A stretch of DNA of 9,501 bases from an uncultured Verrucomicrobiales bacterium (GCA_937983475.1 CALJZV010000188.1:1-9501), one strand, 5' to 3'. Shown: positions 1-6,986, counted from the first letter of the stretch. Program-made: numbers and translations. Notes: generated by a model from the letters alone, not told the origin.

Positions 1-775
1 TGGTCAGTTGAGCCGCATACGGAATCTCGCCGAAATTCACAAAGCGTTCCCGGCTGAATTGAGCGCCCGCCGCCTCGGTCAACACCGTGCTGCTGCCCAG
101 CACGTTGCCATTGGCGGCAACGCGCACATGGGTTCGAGAGCGAGGCTCGACGAATGTCGCATCGTACATGACTCTGCCGTTGACCACGCCACCGGAAATG
201 CCCGTTAGTTCACCATACCCCGTTAATCGAGACAAGGATTCCTGAACCGCGACCGGTATCTGGTCGGCCAAAACCGGCGTGGAGCCGACCACGAACGAAG
301 GAGCGGCAAAGATTTCCAGAATTTCCCCGCTTTCGGCGATTTGCAACAGGTTCACCTGGCCACCCTGATTGGTGACAAATTCGTAAACACGCTGCCCACC
401 CACGCCGCGCTCTTCAATTTTTTGAAGGGTGTCCAAACTTTCCAGCGTCACGAATGTCTCCTGCACGGCGCGCGGCACTTCATTCCAGGCAATATTTCTT
501 GTCGGTGTGAAAAGGGAGCCATCCTCGGATAAATAAAAGGCCACGCTAATGCCATCCCGATCCACCACACCCCGATAAACCACGCTTCCTTCAATAAAGC
601 CCTGTTGAACGCCCACGATGTAAGCCACGCCCGACTGCGATTTCAACCCTAGTTGCACAGCCTCGGGAACCGCGCTCCAAGGGATCGTTCTCGCATTGCT
701 AAAAAGCACTTCCGGACTGCTCCAGCCGAAGATCAAACCCGCTTCCAGAAACAAAATGAAAGCCCATTTCCTCAC
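1..775 (-). CDS. Secreted repeat protein with PepSY-like units (partial, C-terminus outside window)
   Basis: An uninterrupted frame of 258 codons runs from a GTG at 773-775 off the left edge of the window. An in-frame TAA lies two codons upstream, so no longer start exists. Residues 2-20 (RKW, then a mostly hydrophobic stretch FILFLEAGLIFGWSS) look like a signal peptide, so the protein is probably exported. The rest contains a degenerate repeat of about 65-78 residues marked by the motif (A/E/Q)(V/I)P.A(V/A)Q at residues 35-41, 99-105, 172-178 and 250-256. Each copy is followed by a glycine-rich, beta-strand-like segment (for example GVAYIVGVQQG). This pattern resembles PepSY-like or beta-lactamase-inhibitor-like folds, but that is inference and no catalytic motif is seen. 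A strong AAGGAGG lies 22 nt upstream, too far for normal use. It is the last visible gene of the minus-strand block and its function is unknown. Confidence 0.75.
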   Translation of the reverse strand, partial: MRKWAFILFLEAGLIFGWSSPEVLFSNARTIPWSAVPEAVQLGLKSQSGVAYIVGVQQGFIEGSVVYRGVVDRDGISVAFYLSEDGSLFTPTRNIAWNEVPRAVQETFVTLESLDTLQKIEERGVGGQRVYEFVTNQGGQVNLLQIAESGEILEIFAAPSFVVGSTPVLADQIPVAVQESLSRLTGYGELTGISGGVVNGRVMYDATFVEPRSRTHVRVAANGNVLGSSTVLTEAAGAQFSRERFVNFGEIPYAAQLT

Positions 776-797
776 ATATTAATTAACCACAAAACGC

Positions 798-804
798 CCT
801 CCTT
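798..804 (-). promoter_or_regulatory. Distant Shine-Dalgarno AAGGAGG before the GTG-start repeat protein
   Basis: A perfect AAGGAGG sits on the minus strand 22 nt ahead of the GTG at 773-775. Only 5 nt after it lies a TTG (790-792) that opens a six-codon frame ending in TGA at 772-774. That TGA overlaps the GTG start as GTGA. Ribosomes could load at the strong site and reinitiate at the GTG; this is inference from spacing. Confidence 0.35.
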
Positions 805-835
805 CTCAAACCGCCTGGCAGCACTGTGAATGTGG

Positions 836-1027
836 TCAAATGATTTCAGGCTGATTGCGGACCCGCCGATTCCATGCCCGCAGGCTGCGGGCGCGTGGCG
901 AAAAATAGGCCATGCCATAAACCGCCACCGCGAGACTGGCCACCAATCCGGCCAGCGCCTGAAAAATAACGGCGGCCTGCGCGGCGCCAGCCGCTTGAAT
1001 GGAACAATAAAGACACAAAATTATCAT
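836..1027 (-). CDS. Small hydrophobic membrane protein, 63 aa, unknown function
   Basis: The frame is open from a TTG at 1151-1153, directly after the stop of the preceding DUF1080 gene, but the best start is the ATG at 1025-1027. A perfect AAGGAGG (1039-1045) lies 11 nt before this ATG, or 8 nt before the adjacent in-frame TTG. The product from that ATG is hydrophobic over residues 1-43 (MIILCLY..., then AVIFQALAGLVASLAVAVYGMAYF), enough for one long or two short membrane segments. It ends in a basic tail (RARSLRAWNRRVR), which the positive-inside rule places in the cytoplasm. No family is recognised. It follows the DUF1080 pair on the same strand and precedes the repeat protein by 60 bp, so cotranscription is likely. 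The longer 105-codon reading only adds a polar N-terminus without a ribosome binding site. Being short, it could still be spurious. Confidence 0.5.
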   Translation of the reverse strand: MIILCLYCSIQAAGAAQAAVIFQALAGLVASLAVAVYGMAYFSPRARSLRAWNRRVRNQPEII

Positions 1028-1153
1028 CAACACACCCACCTCCTTGGCGTCGCTCAACAAGACCCTGTTAGCGGCTTGAGCCCGCAACACACTTGGCCCG
1101 TCGTTTCGCAGGAGTAGGGTTAGCACCGGGCGTGCCATCCTCTGGAATGACAA

Positions 1154-1882
1154 TCAATTCAGGGGCGATTTGACCGTCAGTGGTCGGATTTTGATGTTGC
1201 GGTACCACACTTCGTCATTGTGATCCGTCAACAAAATATGCCCCTGTATTTTCCGATCGAAGCCCTCCACATTTTTAAATTTGCTCTGGGCAATGGCAGC
1301 CTTCAGCGCCGGGCTTTCCAGTTCATATTCCAGCACCTTTTTTCCGTTAAGCCAGTGCTCGACGTGCCTGCCCCGCACAACAAGGCGCGACGCGTTCCAC
1401 TGGCCAGGCTCGCGCACCGGCTTGTCCGCACGGGGCGGCAGAATGTCATAAAGGCTGGCGGTGCTGTGCTTGGGCTGTTCTGCGGTGGCATCATCAATCA
1501 TCTGATACTCGGGGCCCGGAGCGCTCCGCTCCTCGGAAACCAAATACTTGATGCCGTTGTTGCCCTTGGGCGAGATGCGCCATTCCCACTGCAACTGGTA
1601 ATCACCAAACTTCTCCACCGTGATCAGGTCGCCAGGCTTGCTTTTGTAAACCAGTTTTAGACTGTCATTTTCCACCACCCAACCGCTGGCAGGCGGCCCC
1701 GGCTTTTTGTAACCGCGCCAACCATTCAGCGAGCGGCCATCGAACAACAGCCTCCAACCGGCCCGCTGTTCGGCCGGGGAGAGCGTGTTGGGGCTCTGCT
1801 GGTTCGTGCCCCGCAGCGCGCAACATCCCGAGAGGTGCGCTGCGGCGAACAATCCCAGCGTGAAATAAATGAAACGATTCAT
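1154..1882 (-). CDS. DUF1080 / 3-keto-disaccharide hydrolase family lipoprotein (downstream copy)
   Basis: A 242-residue exported lipoprotein. After MNR comes a hydrophobic stretch and the lipobox LSGC with Cys20 as the lipidated residue. The mature part is a DUF1080 domain (PF06439, concanavalin-like jelly roll, now named 3-keto-disaccharide hydrolase) covering roughly residues 40-237. Recognisable family blocks are LLFDGRSLNGWRGYK, FGDYQLQWEW, SPKGNNGIKY, GPEYQMIDD, VEHWLNGKKVLEY and EVWYRNIKIRPL. Members act on 3-keto-glycosides outside the cytoplasmic membrane; the substrate here is unknown. I chose the ATG at 1880-1882 because AGGA lies 5 nt before it; the ATG at 1886-1888 (two more residues) has no properly spaced site. 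It lies 33 bp after its paralogue at 1916-2635, with which it shares most blocks, so the two look like a tandem duplication read from one transcript. Confidence 0.9.
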   Translation of the reverse strand: MNRFIYFTLGLFAAAHLSGCCALRGTNQQSPNTLSPAEQRAGWRLLFDGRSLNGWRGYKKPGPPASGWVVENDSLKLVYKSKPGDLITVEKFGDYQLQWEWRISPKGNNGIKYLVSEERSAPGPEYQMIDDATAEQPKHSTASLYDILPPRADKPVREPGQWNASRLVVRGRHVEHWLNGKKVLEYELESPALKAAIAQSKFKNVEGFDRKIQGHILLTDHNDEVWYRNIKIRPLTVKSPLN

Positions 1883-1915
1883 AGCCATCCTGAAGGTTTG
1901 CAGAAAATAAAAGCC

Positions 1916-2635
1916 TCACAACCGGCGGATCCGCACGTTGCGAAACCAGACTTCCTCGCCATGATGCTGCAGGGCAATGCGGCCCTCGGGTTCCTGCATG
2001 AAGCGCGGCAGCTTGCTGAACTTGCTCCGGGCAATGAGCGCCTTGATTTCGGGGCTGCCCCACTTGTATTCGACGACTTTGGAGCCGTTGAGCCAATGCT
2101 CCACGTGACCGTTTTGGAACACGATCTTGGCGTGGTTGAATTCGCCGACCGGCTTTAGCGTTTTATTCGCATTGGCGGGAATTAACGCGTACAGCGAGCC
2201 TGCGGCATTCAGGGGGCTGGCGCCATCCTTGTGCTTGGAGTCATCCAGCACCTGCATTTCCGGCCCGGTGTGCCACGTCATTGGCTCCGTTTCCGCCACA
2301 CGGTAAATAACGCCGCTATTGCCGCCGGGCGACACCTTCCACTCCAGCTCCAGTTCAAAATCACCAAAGGTCTCACGGGTCACCAAATCCACGCGGTCAC
2401 CCCGATCCAGCCCCGGCACCGTCTTGAGCGTGCCGCTCTCAATGGCCCAGGCCATGGACGGAAAGCCGCCCTGCTTGTAGCCCCGAAGGCCGTTGGCGCT
2501 CTTGCCGTCAAATAAAACAATCCAGTTGGACGCTCCGCCAGTATGGCTGTTGAATGGACAGCAGTTGGTGGCGGTTTTGCAGCCTGTAGCGACAAACAGA
2601 AACGCGCCAAGCGCCAGCGTCGGAAATAATCTCAT
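1916..2635 (-). CDS. DUF1080 / 3-keto-disaccharide hydrolase family lipoprotein (upstream copy)
   Basis: A 239-residue lipoprotein with a signal peptide (MRLFPTLALGAFLFVATGC) and lipid-anchor Cys19. The DUF1080 domain (PF06439) occupies about residues 35-239, with blocks IVLFDGKSANGLRGYK, FGDFELELEW, SPGGNSGVIYR, GPEMQVLDD, VEHWLNGSKVVEY and EVWFRNVRIRRL. Family knowledge points to hydrolysis or binding of 3-keto sugars at the cell surface. The frame stays open to 2734, but that would run into the terminator at 2713-2747 and hide the signal peptide behind 33 residues, so the ATG at 2633-2635 is preferred. No Shine-Dalgarno precedes it; the promoter-like TTGACC/TACAAA pair would start transcription at or near the ATG itself. 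It is probably the first gene of the leftward block. The two DUF1080 copies are clearly diverged, so roles may differ. Confidence 0.9.
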   Translation of the reverse strand: MRLFPTLALGAFLFVATGCKTATNCCPFNSHTGGASNWIVLFDGKSANGLRGYKQGGFPSMAWAIESGTLKTVPGLDRGDRVDLVTRETFGDFELELEWKVSPGGNSGVIYRVAETEPMTWHTGPEMQVLDDSKHKDGASPLNAAGSLYALIPANANKTLKPVGEFNHAKIVFQNGHVEHWLNGSKVVEYKWGSPEIKALIARSKFSKLPRFMQEPEGRIALQHHGEEVWFRNVRIRRL

Positions 2636-2641
2636 CTGCCG

Positions 2642-2671
2642 TTTGTACGGGACTGCGGCGGACGCGGTCAA
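2642..2671 (-). promoter_or_regulatory. Possible promoter of the DUF1080 block
   Basis: On the minus strand TTGACC (2666-2671) and TACAAA (2642-2647) are separated by 18 bp, a fair match to a housekeeping promoter. Only 6 bp separate the -10-like element from the ATG at 2633-2635, so the transcript would be nearly or fully leaderless, agreeing with the missing Shine-Dalgarno. The elements are imperfect and were found by eye. Confidence 0.35.
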
Positions 2672-2712
2672 GCGAGCAGACGCGGTGTTTTTACTTCCAT
2701 GTCCGTGGCGAG

Positions 2713-2747
2713 AAAAAAGAAACCCTGCACTCAAGGCAGGGTTTCTT
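2713..2747 (-). terminator. Intrinsic terminator after the response regulator gene
   Basis: The minus strand carries a perfect 12-bp stem (AAGAAACCCTGC at 2717-2728 pairing with GCAGGGTTTCTT at 2736-2747) around a 7-nt loop, followed by a run of T (complement of the A run 2713-2718, partly within the stem). It begins 36 bp after the response regulator stop codon. It separates that gene from the DUF1080 block, which therefore needs its own promoter. Confidence 0.9.
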
Positions 2748-2783
2748 CGGACACGAGGAACTATGAAAAGGCGCAGCGCCGTT

Positions 2784-3461
2784 TCAGGCTGGAACAGGCA
2801 TCGACTCGCTGGCCACCCATTGCACCGCGTGATGCACCAGCTCGGTCGCGTTCTTCAGATTGAGTTTTTCTTTGATGTGAGCCCGGTGTGACTCGATGGT
2901 CTTGACGCTGAGGTTGAGCTTTTGGGCGATGTCGCGCGTGCCGTCGCCCTTGCCCAGCAGCGTGAACACCTCCAGTTCGCGGTCGCTCAACAGTTCCATG
3001 GGGGAACTGATGGGCGATGGGCGGCCACCCACCATGCGGCTGAGCATGCGCGAGGCCATGCTGTCGCTGATATACACTTCGCCGCTGAGAATTTTCCGCA
3101 GGGCCACGATGACATTGTCAGGTGCCTCCTGCTTCATGATGTAACCTGAAGCGCCGGCACGCAGCGCCCGTGGCGCATAGATGGCCTCGTCGTGCATGGA
3201 TAAAATGAGCACCCGGACCTTGGGATACCGCATCTTGATATGCTTGAGCACTTCGATGCCGCTCATTTTCTTGAGGGAAATGTCCAGGATGATGATGTCT
3301 GGATTGTATTTGCCGATGGCATCCAAGGCCTGGACCGAATCGTCCACTTCGCCGCATACCACCATGTCCTTTTCCTGGTTGATCAGGGAGGCAATGCCGG
3401 TGCGCAGCAAGGGATGGTCGTCAATGAGGAGGATTTTGGTGCGATCTTTTTTGGCGGACAT
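2784..3461 (-). CDS. NarL/FixJ-family response regulator (REC + LuxR-type HTH)
   Basis: A 225-residue cytoplasmic DNA-binding regulator. The receiver domain (about 9-125) has the acidic pair D14-D15, the phosphoacceptor D60 in IIILDISLKKMSG, the switch residue S88 in LILSMHDE, and K110 in GYIMKQ. The C-terminal LuxR/GerE helix-turn-helix (about 157-218) shows LSDRELEVFTLLGKG, IAQKLNLSVKTIESHRAHIKEKL and the closing NATELVHHAV. All key residues are present, so it should be phosphorylatable and competent for DNA binding. The ATG at 3459-3461 is preferred over an in-frame TTG two codons upstream. It is divergent from the large kinase gene at 3795, its most likely partner by position. NarL-type regulators usually pair with HisKA_3 kinases whereas the neighbour has a classical HisKA, so the pairing is not certain. 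A strong terminator follows. Targets are unknown; autoregulation from the shared intergenic region is plausible. Confidence 0.95.
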   Translation of the reverse strand: MSAKKDRTKILLIDDHPLLRTGIASLINQEKDMVVCGEVDDSVQALDAIGKYNPDIIILDISLKKMSGIEVLKHIKMRYPKVRVLILSMHDEAIYAPRALRAGASGYIMKQEAPDNVIVALRKILSGEVYISDSMASRMLSRMVGGRPSPISSPMELLSDRELEVFTLLGKGDGTRDIAQKLNLSVKTIESHRAHIKEKLNLKNATELVHHAVQWVASESMPVPA

Positions 3462-3512
3462 ACGCAAGTCTTTCGTTAGAAGTAACCCTGTTTTATTTAA
3501 CTCGGATTCGTT

Positions 3513-3540
3513 TATTTATTCAAACGCTTTTCTCGTTCAA
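3513..3540 (-). promoter_or_regulatory. Possible promoter of the response regulator gene
   Basis: On the minus strand TTGAAC (3535-3540) is followed after 16 bp by the A/T-rich TAAATA (3513-3518), about 50 bp ahead of the response regulator ATG. This is the most AT-rich part of the intergenic region. The -10 match is weak, and the call rests on eye inspection. Confidence 0.25.
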
Positions 3541-3584
3541 CCCGCACAACTTAACGACAACCACCACCCCTGCGGCAATCAGGG

Positions 3585-3617
3585 TTTTGCTGATTTTGCA
3601 ACAGCGGACGCAAAATC
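3585..3617. promoter_or_regulatory. Candidate operator: direct and inverted TTTTGC elements
   Basis: GATTTTGC (3592-3599) and GCAAAATC (3610-3617) form a perfect 8-bp inverted repeat with a 10-bp spacer. A further direct copy of TTTTGC lies at 3585-3590, 9 bp before the second copy. A second pair, AATCAG (3577-3582) and CTGATT (3590-3595), overlaps them. Half-sites 18 bp apart between the divergent regulator and kinase genes would suit a dimeric LuxR-type regulator; the binding protein is not known. Confidence 0.35.
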
Positions 3618-3794
3618 CACCCGCCTGGAGCCGCTGGCGGACCGGTCAATCGTGGAATTGAGCAACACGTTTTCAGCGCTTCCCTGATACCGGGTCATGG
3701 CGGCAGTCCATACTCTTTTAATGCGCGGCAAAGGCCAGGCCACCGCCGCTGAATAGACGGAGCGACTGAAACCTTACTTTCCATCAAAGCATTT

Positions 3795-6700
3795 ATGCCA
3801 GTCAGCGCCCTAAAACTCCTTTCAAGTAATTATGCGCCGACGCCCTCCGTGGGGGCGGCCGCAAAGGGCGCTTTGCCGTCCTTTTGTCTTGAGACAGTGG
3901 TTCCCATGTTCTGGCGGGAAGTGGAACGCGATTTGGCCTGCTTGCTCATGGAGGCTCTGGAGCGCCCGGAGGCGGTGGCCCGTTTTTTGCGCAGATTGTG
4001 CCAGGCCCACAGCGCGGAGGCAGGCTTGCTCTGGAGGGTGTCGGGCAACTCGCTTCGGTGCGCGGCAGTCTGGCCGGAAGGCTCCGAACAGAAATTGAAA
4101 GGCTTTATCGCAGCAAATCAAGAGGCCGTTCTGGCAAACGGCGAGGATTTGCCTGGGCACGTCTGGAAAACCGGCCGTCCAGCCTCCGGCCCTGTCATCA
4201 GCAACGGATGCCTTCGCAGCCAAAGCGCCTCTCAGGCTGGGTTGGGATCCGCGTTGGCGTTTCCGGTCTTGGAGGGCAATCAAGTTGCGGGTGTTCTTGA
4301 GTTTTTTTCCCGGAACCCCGTCAAACTGGATGCGTCGGGCTTGGAAACCATGGAGTATGGCGGCCGATTGCTGGCAAAATACTTGCAGTCGGCTAACAGC
4401 AAAAGTGAGTGTCCTGGGAAGAGAACTGAGACCCCATTCCGCCCCCTCCACTCCGAGGGGATGATTTTTCTCAACCTGGGGCAGAACCTCAATTGCACAT
4501 CCACACCCAAGGAAGCGGCACGGATCATCATGGAGGCCGCCGATCAATTGCTGGGCTGGGACGCATGTTTTTTAAGCCTGCGATCGCCGGATGAACATGT
4601 CCTCCATGCAGTCCTTGCCGTCGACATCCTTGACGGGAAAAAGCAGGTTGTGCCCTTCGCCTACGTTGAAAAACCGGCCTCTCCGCTGATTGAGGAAGCC
4701 ATCCTGGCCAACGGCAAACTGATTCTGCGGCATAGCGGCGTGGGTGGGCCTCAAGGGCTGGTTCCCTTTGGTGACACGTCGCGGCTGGCAGCTTCCATTC
4801 TCATGGTGCCTATCCGCCACGGAGATGAGGTCGTGGGAGTGATGTCCATTCAAAGCTATACCGAAAACGCCTACGGTGAATCGGATCTGGAGACGCTTCG
4901 GGCTCTGGCGGACTATTGCGGCGGCGCTCTGAAACGGATTCAGACCCGCGAATCGCTGGTCATGAGAGAAAAGCAGCTGCGCTTGATCACCGACGCTTTG
5001 CCGGTGGTGGTCTCCTATGTGGACGCCGACCAGCGCTACCGGTTTAACAACCGCCAGCACGAGGTGTGGTTTGGAAACTCGCCAAAGGAGAACTACGGCA
5101 AGCCAATTGAAGACATCATGGGCAAAGCCGTTTATGACAAATTAAAAGATCATGTCGAGGAGGCGCTCACCGGCAAACAAGTCAGCTTTGAAACCTGGCT
5201 GCCCCAGCCCAACGGCGGCCAACGGTACATTCACGCGACGTATATTCCCAACCTCAACGACGCAGGCGTGGCGACGGGGTTTGTCGTGCTGGCCTCGGAT
5301 TTTACAGAGCGAAAGCGCGCCGAGGACCGGTTGAAGTTTTTGGTCGATGCCAGCGAAGCCCTGGGCAAGACCCTGGATTTCGAGGCCGCCCTTCGGTCTG
5401 TCGCCCGTCTGGCTGTGCCCGCGATGGCGGATTGGTGCGCTGTGGATTTGGTGCGGCCTGATGGGGCCATTGAACGGTTGGCGGTTTCCCACAACGGCAC
5501 CTCCGAATCGCGAGAATTGGAGCGGATTTGCCGGCGCACATTTGCGCTGCGGGAGCAGGCCATCGCCCGGGTCGCGCGCACCGGACGGCCCGTCTTGCTG
5601 CGTCGGTTTCCACAACGTCTGCTGCGCATTGCCAGCCAGGAAAATCCGGCGCTTCAAGATTACCGAGGCCTTCGTTTGAATTCGTGCCTGATGGTGCCCA
5701 TGAGGTCGGGGGAAAATGTGTTCGGCGTCATCACGTTGGTTTCCGCCGCGTCCCGGCGTCATTACAACCGGGCTGACCTTGAATTTGCCGAGCTGTTGGC
5801 GCGCCGCGCTGCTGTCGCCGCCGACACGGCCCGGCTCTACAAACAATTGGCTGTGGCTCATGGCGCCGCCCGCGACAACGAAATATACTTTCGCAATCTG
5901 GCTGAGGCCATCCCTCACATGGTTTGGACCACTCTGCCAGACGGCACCTTTGAATACTGCAATGGCCGCTGGGAACAATACACCGGCCAAACCATGGATG
6001 AGTCCCAAGGCCTGGGGTGGCTCAAGGCAGTGCATCCTGATCACGTCCGGCGCGTCGAGGAAGCTTGGAATCGCTCGCTCGCAACGGGTGAACTGTTTGA
6101 AGCGGAGTACCCCTTGCGGGGCGCCGACGGAGATTTCCATTGGCATATTGAGCGCGCGCTCCCCTTGCGTAATGAAGACGGCAACATCATCAAGTGGTTT
6201 GGCACCTGCACGGACATTCATGAGAAGAAACAGGCCGAGCAAATGATTCGCAAGATGAACAAGGAACTGGAGCGCCGGGTAAGCGAGCGAACCAGCGCCC
6301 TTCAGGAAATTAACGACCAAATGGAGGCGTTCTGCTATTCCGTTTCGCACGACTTGAGGGCGCCGTTGAGGGCCATGCGCGCCTTCACCCAGGTGCTTTT
6401 GGAGGATTACTCCCCGGCCCTGGATGATGCGGGCAAGGATTATTTAAATCGCGTGGGCGCCTCGGCCGAGCGCATGGACCGCCTGATCCAGGACCTGCTC
6501 CATTACAGCCGGTTGGGCCGAATGGAGCTCAATCTGGCCCCAACCAGCACCGACCGTCTGGTGGAAAGCGTTCTGGTGGATTTGGCCCAGGAAATTTCCC
6601 AAAAACAGGCGGCCATTCAGGTTCAGAAGCCGCTGCCCGACGTCATCGCGCAGGAAACCGTGCTGGAACAAGTGCTGCAAAACCTTATTTCCAATGCCCT

Positions 6701-6986
6701 CAAGTTCAGCCGCCCGGATGTGCCGCCACTGATCCGCATCTGGTCAGAAACCCGGGAGGGCCGGGTGCGCATTTCCGTTCAGGACAATGGCATTGGCATT
6801 CCGCCCCAGCATCACCAACGCATCTTCCGTGTTTTTGAAAGGCTGCATGGACTGGACCGGTACCCCGGCACGGGCATCGGCCTGGCGATTGTGCAAAAGG
6901 GCATCGAGCGCATGCGGGGCGTCGTGGGAATCGCCTCGGAGCCCGGCAAAGGCAGTTGCTTCTGGTTTGAATTGCCCGCGGTTTAA
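3795..6986 (+). CDS. Soluble multi-sensor histidine kinase (GAF-GAF-PAS-GAF-PAS-HisKA-HATPase)
   Basis: A 1063-residue sensor kinase with no membrane segment or signal peptide, so it should sense cytoplasmic or diffusible signals. Order by approximate residue: GAF 55-198, GAF 223-380, PAS 393-510 (ALPVVVSYVDADQRYRFNN, ending in DFTERKRAE), GAF 516-682, PAS 697-815 (AIPHMVWTTLPDGTFEYCN, ending in CTDIHEKKQAE), a short coiled coil, then HisKA. The H-box SVSHDLRAPLRA puts the phosphorylated histidine at His852. The ATPase domain shows the N-box QNLISNALKFS (Asn967), G1 DNGIGI (Asp997) and G2 GTGIGLA (Gly1025), so it appears catalytically intact. The H-box region resembles phytochrome-like kinases, but no chromophore site was identified. 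It has no receiver domain of its own; the divergent NarL-type regulator is the nearest partner. No Shine-Dalgarno precedes the ATG; Met38 (3906) is an alternative start. Its stop shares TTAA with the convergent oxidoreductase gene. Confidence 0.95.
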   Translation: MPVSALKLLSSNYAPTPSVGAAAKGALPSFCLETVVPMFWREVERDLACLLMEALERPEAVARFLRRLCQAHSAEAGLLWRVSGNSLRCAAVWPEGSEQKLKGFIAANQEAVLANGEDLPGHVWKTGRPASGPVISNGCLRSQSASQAGLGSALAFPVLEGNQVAGVLEFFSRNPVKLDASGLETMEYGGRLLAKYLQSANSKSECPGKRTETPFRPLHSEGMIFLNLGQNLNCTSTPKEAARIIMEAADQLLGWDACFLSLRSPDEHVLHAVLAVDILDGKKQVVPFAYVEKPASPLIEEAILANGKLILRHSGVGGPQGLVPFGDTSRLAASILMVPIRHGDEVVGVMSIQSYTENAYGESDLETLRALADYCGGALKRIQTRESLVMREKQLRLITDALPVVVSYVDADQRYRFNNRQHEVWFGNSPKENYGKPIEDIMGKAVYDKLKDHVEEALTGKQVSFETWLPQPNGGQRYIHATYIPNLNDAGVATGFVVLASDFTERKRAEDRLKFLVDASEALGKTLDFEAALRSVARLAVPAMADWCAVDLVRPDGAIERLAVSHNGTSESRELERICRRTFALREQAIARVARTGRPVLLRRFPQRLLRIASQENPALQDYRGLRLNSCLMVPMRSGENVFGVITLVSAASRRHYNRADLEFAELLARRAAVAADTARLYKQLAVAHGAARDNEIYFRNLAEAIPHMVWTTLPDGTFEYCNGRWEQYTGQTMDESQGLGWLKAVHPDHVRRVEEAWNRSLATGELFEAEYPLRGADGDFHWHIERALPLRNEDGNIIKWFGTCTDIHEKKQAEQMIRKMNKELERRVSERTSALQEINDQMEAFCYSVSHDLRAPLRAMRAFTQVLLEDYSPALDDAGKDYLNRVGASAERMDRLIQDLLHYSRLGRMELNLAPTSTDRLVESVLVDLAQEISQKQAAIQVQKPLPDVIAQETVLEQVLQNLISNALKFSRPDVPPLIRIWSETREGRVRISVQDNGIGIPPQHHQRIFRVFERLHGLDRYPGTGIGLAIVQKGIERMRGVVGIASEPGKGSCFWFELPAV

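Larger units (their letters stand above)
3462..3794. other. Divergent intergenic region between response regulator and kinase
   Basis: This 333-bp stretch separates two divergently transcribed regulatory genes, and no convincing reading frame was found in it. The side near the response regulator (about 3480-3540) is AT-rich and carries its likely promoter. The centre holds a cluster of TTTTGC/GCAAAA elements (3585-3617). No clear promoter or Shine-Dalgarno was recognised for the kinase in the last 180 bp, and no RNA gene or riboswitch fold was recognised. Confidence 0.7.

Noticed and set aside
8..532. Short plus-strand frames in the first 530 bp
   Set aside because: They are out-of-frame shadows of the minus-strand repeat protein, which is open across the whole stretch with a signal peptide and internal repeats.
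1665..2096. 143-codon minus-strand frame bridging the two DUF1080 genes
   Set aside because: It overlaps both well-supported genes in another frame and has no motif, signal peptide or ribosome binding site.
2636..2734. N-terminal extension of the upstream DUF1080 protein to 2734
   Set aside because: It would start inside the intrinsic terminator and bury the lipoprotein signal peptide behind 33 residues.
3658..3690. TTGAGC ... TGATAC as a kinase promoter
   Set aside because: The spacer is 21 bp, too long for a usual housekeeping promoter, and no better pair was found nearby.
3822..4547. 241-codon minus-strand frame opposite the kinase N-terminus
   Set aside because: Composition is low in structure (many Arg, Pro, His, Gln), no domain is recognised, and the plus frame carries GAF-like sequence throughout.
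5142..6350. 402-codon open frame on the minus strand, antisense to the kinase gene
   Set aside because: It lies wholly inside a gene with clear GAF/PAS/HisKA motifs, shows no recognisable domain, and is the kind of open antisense frame expected from GC-rich codon use.
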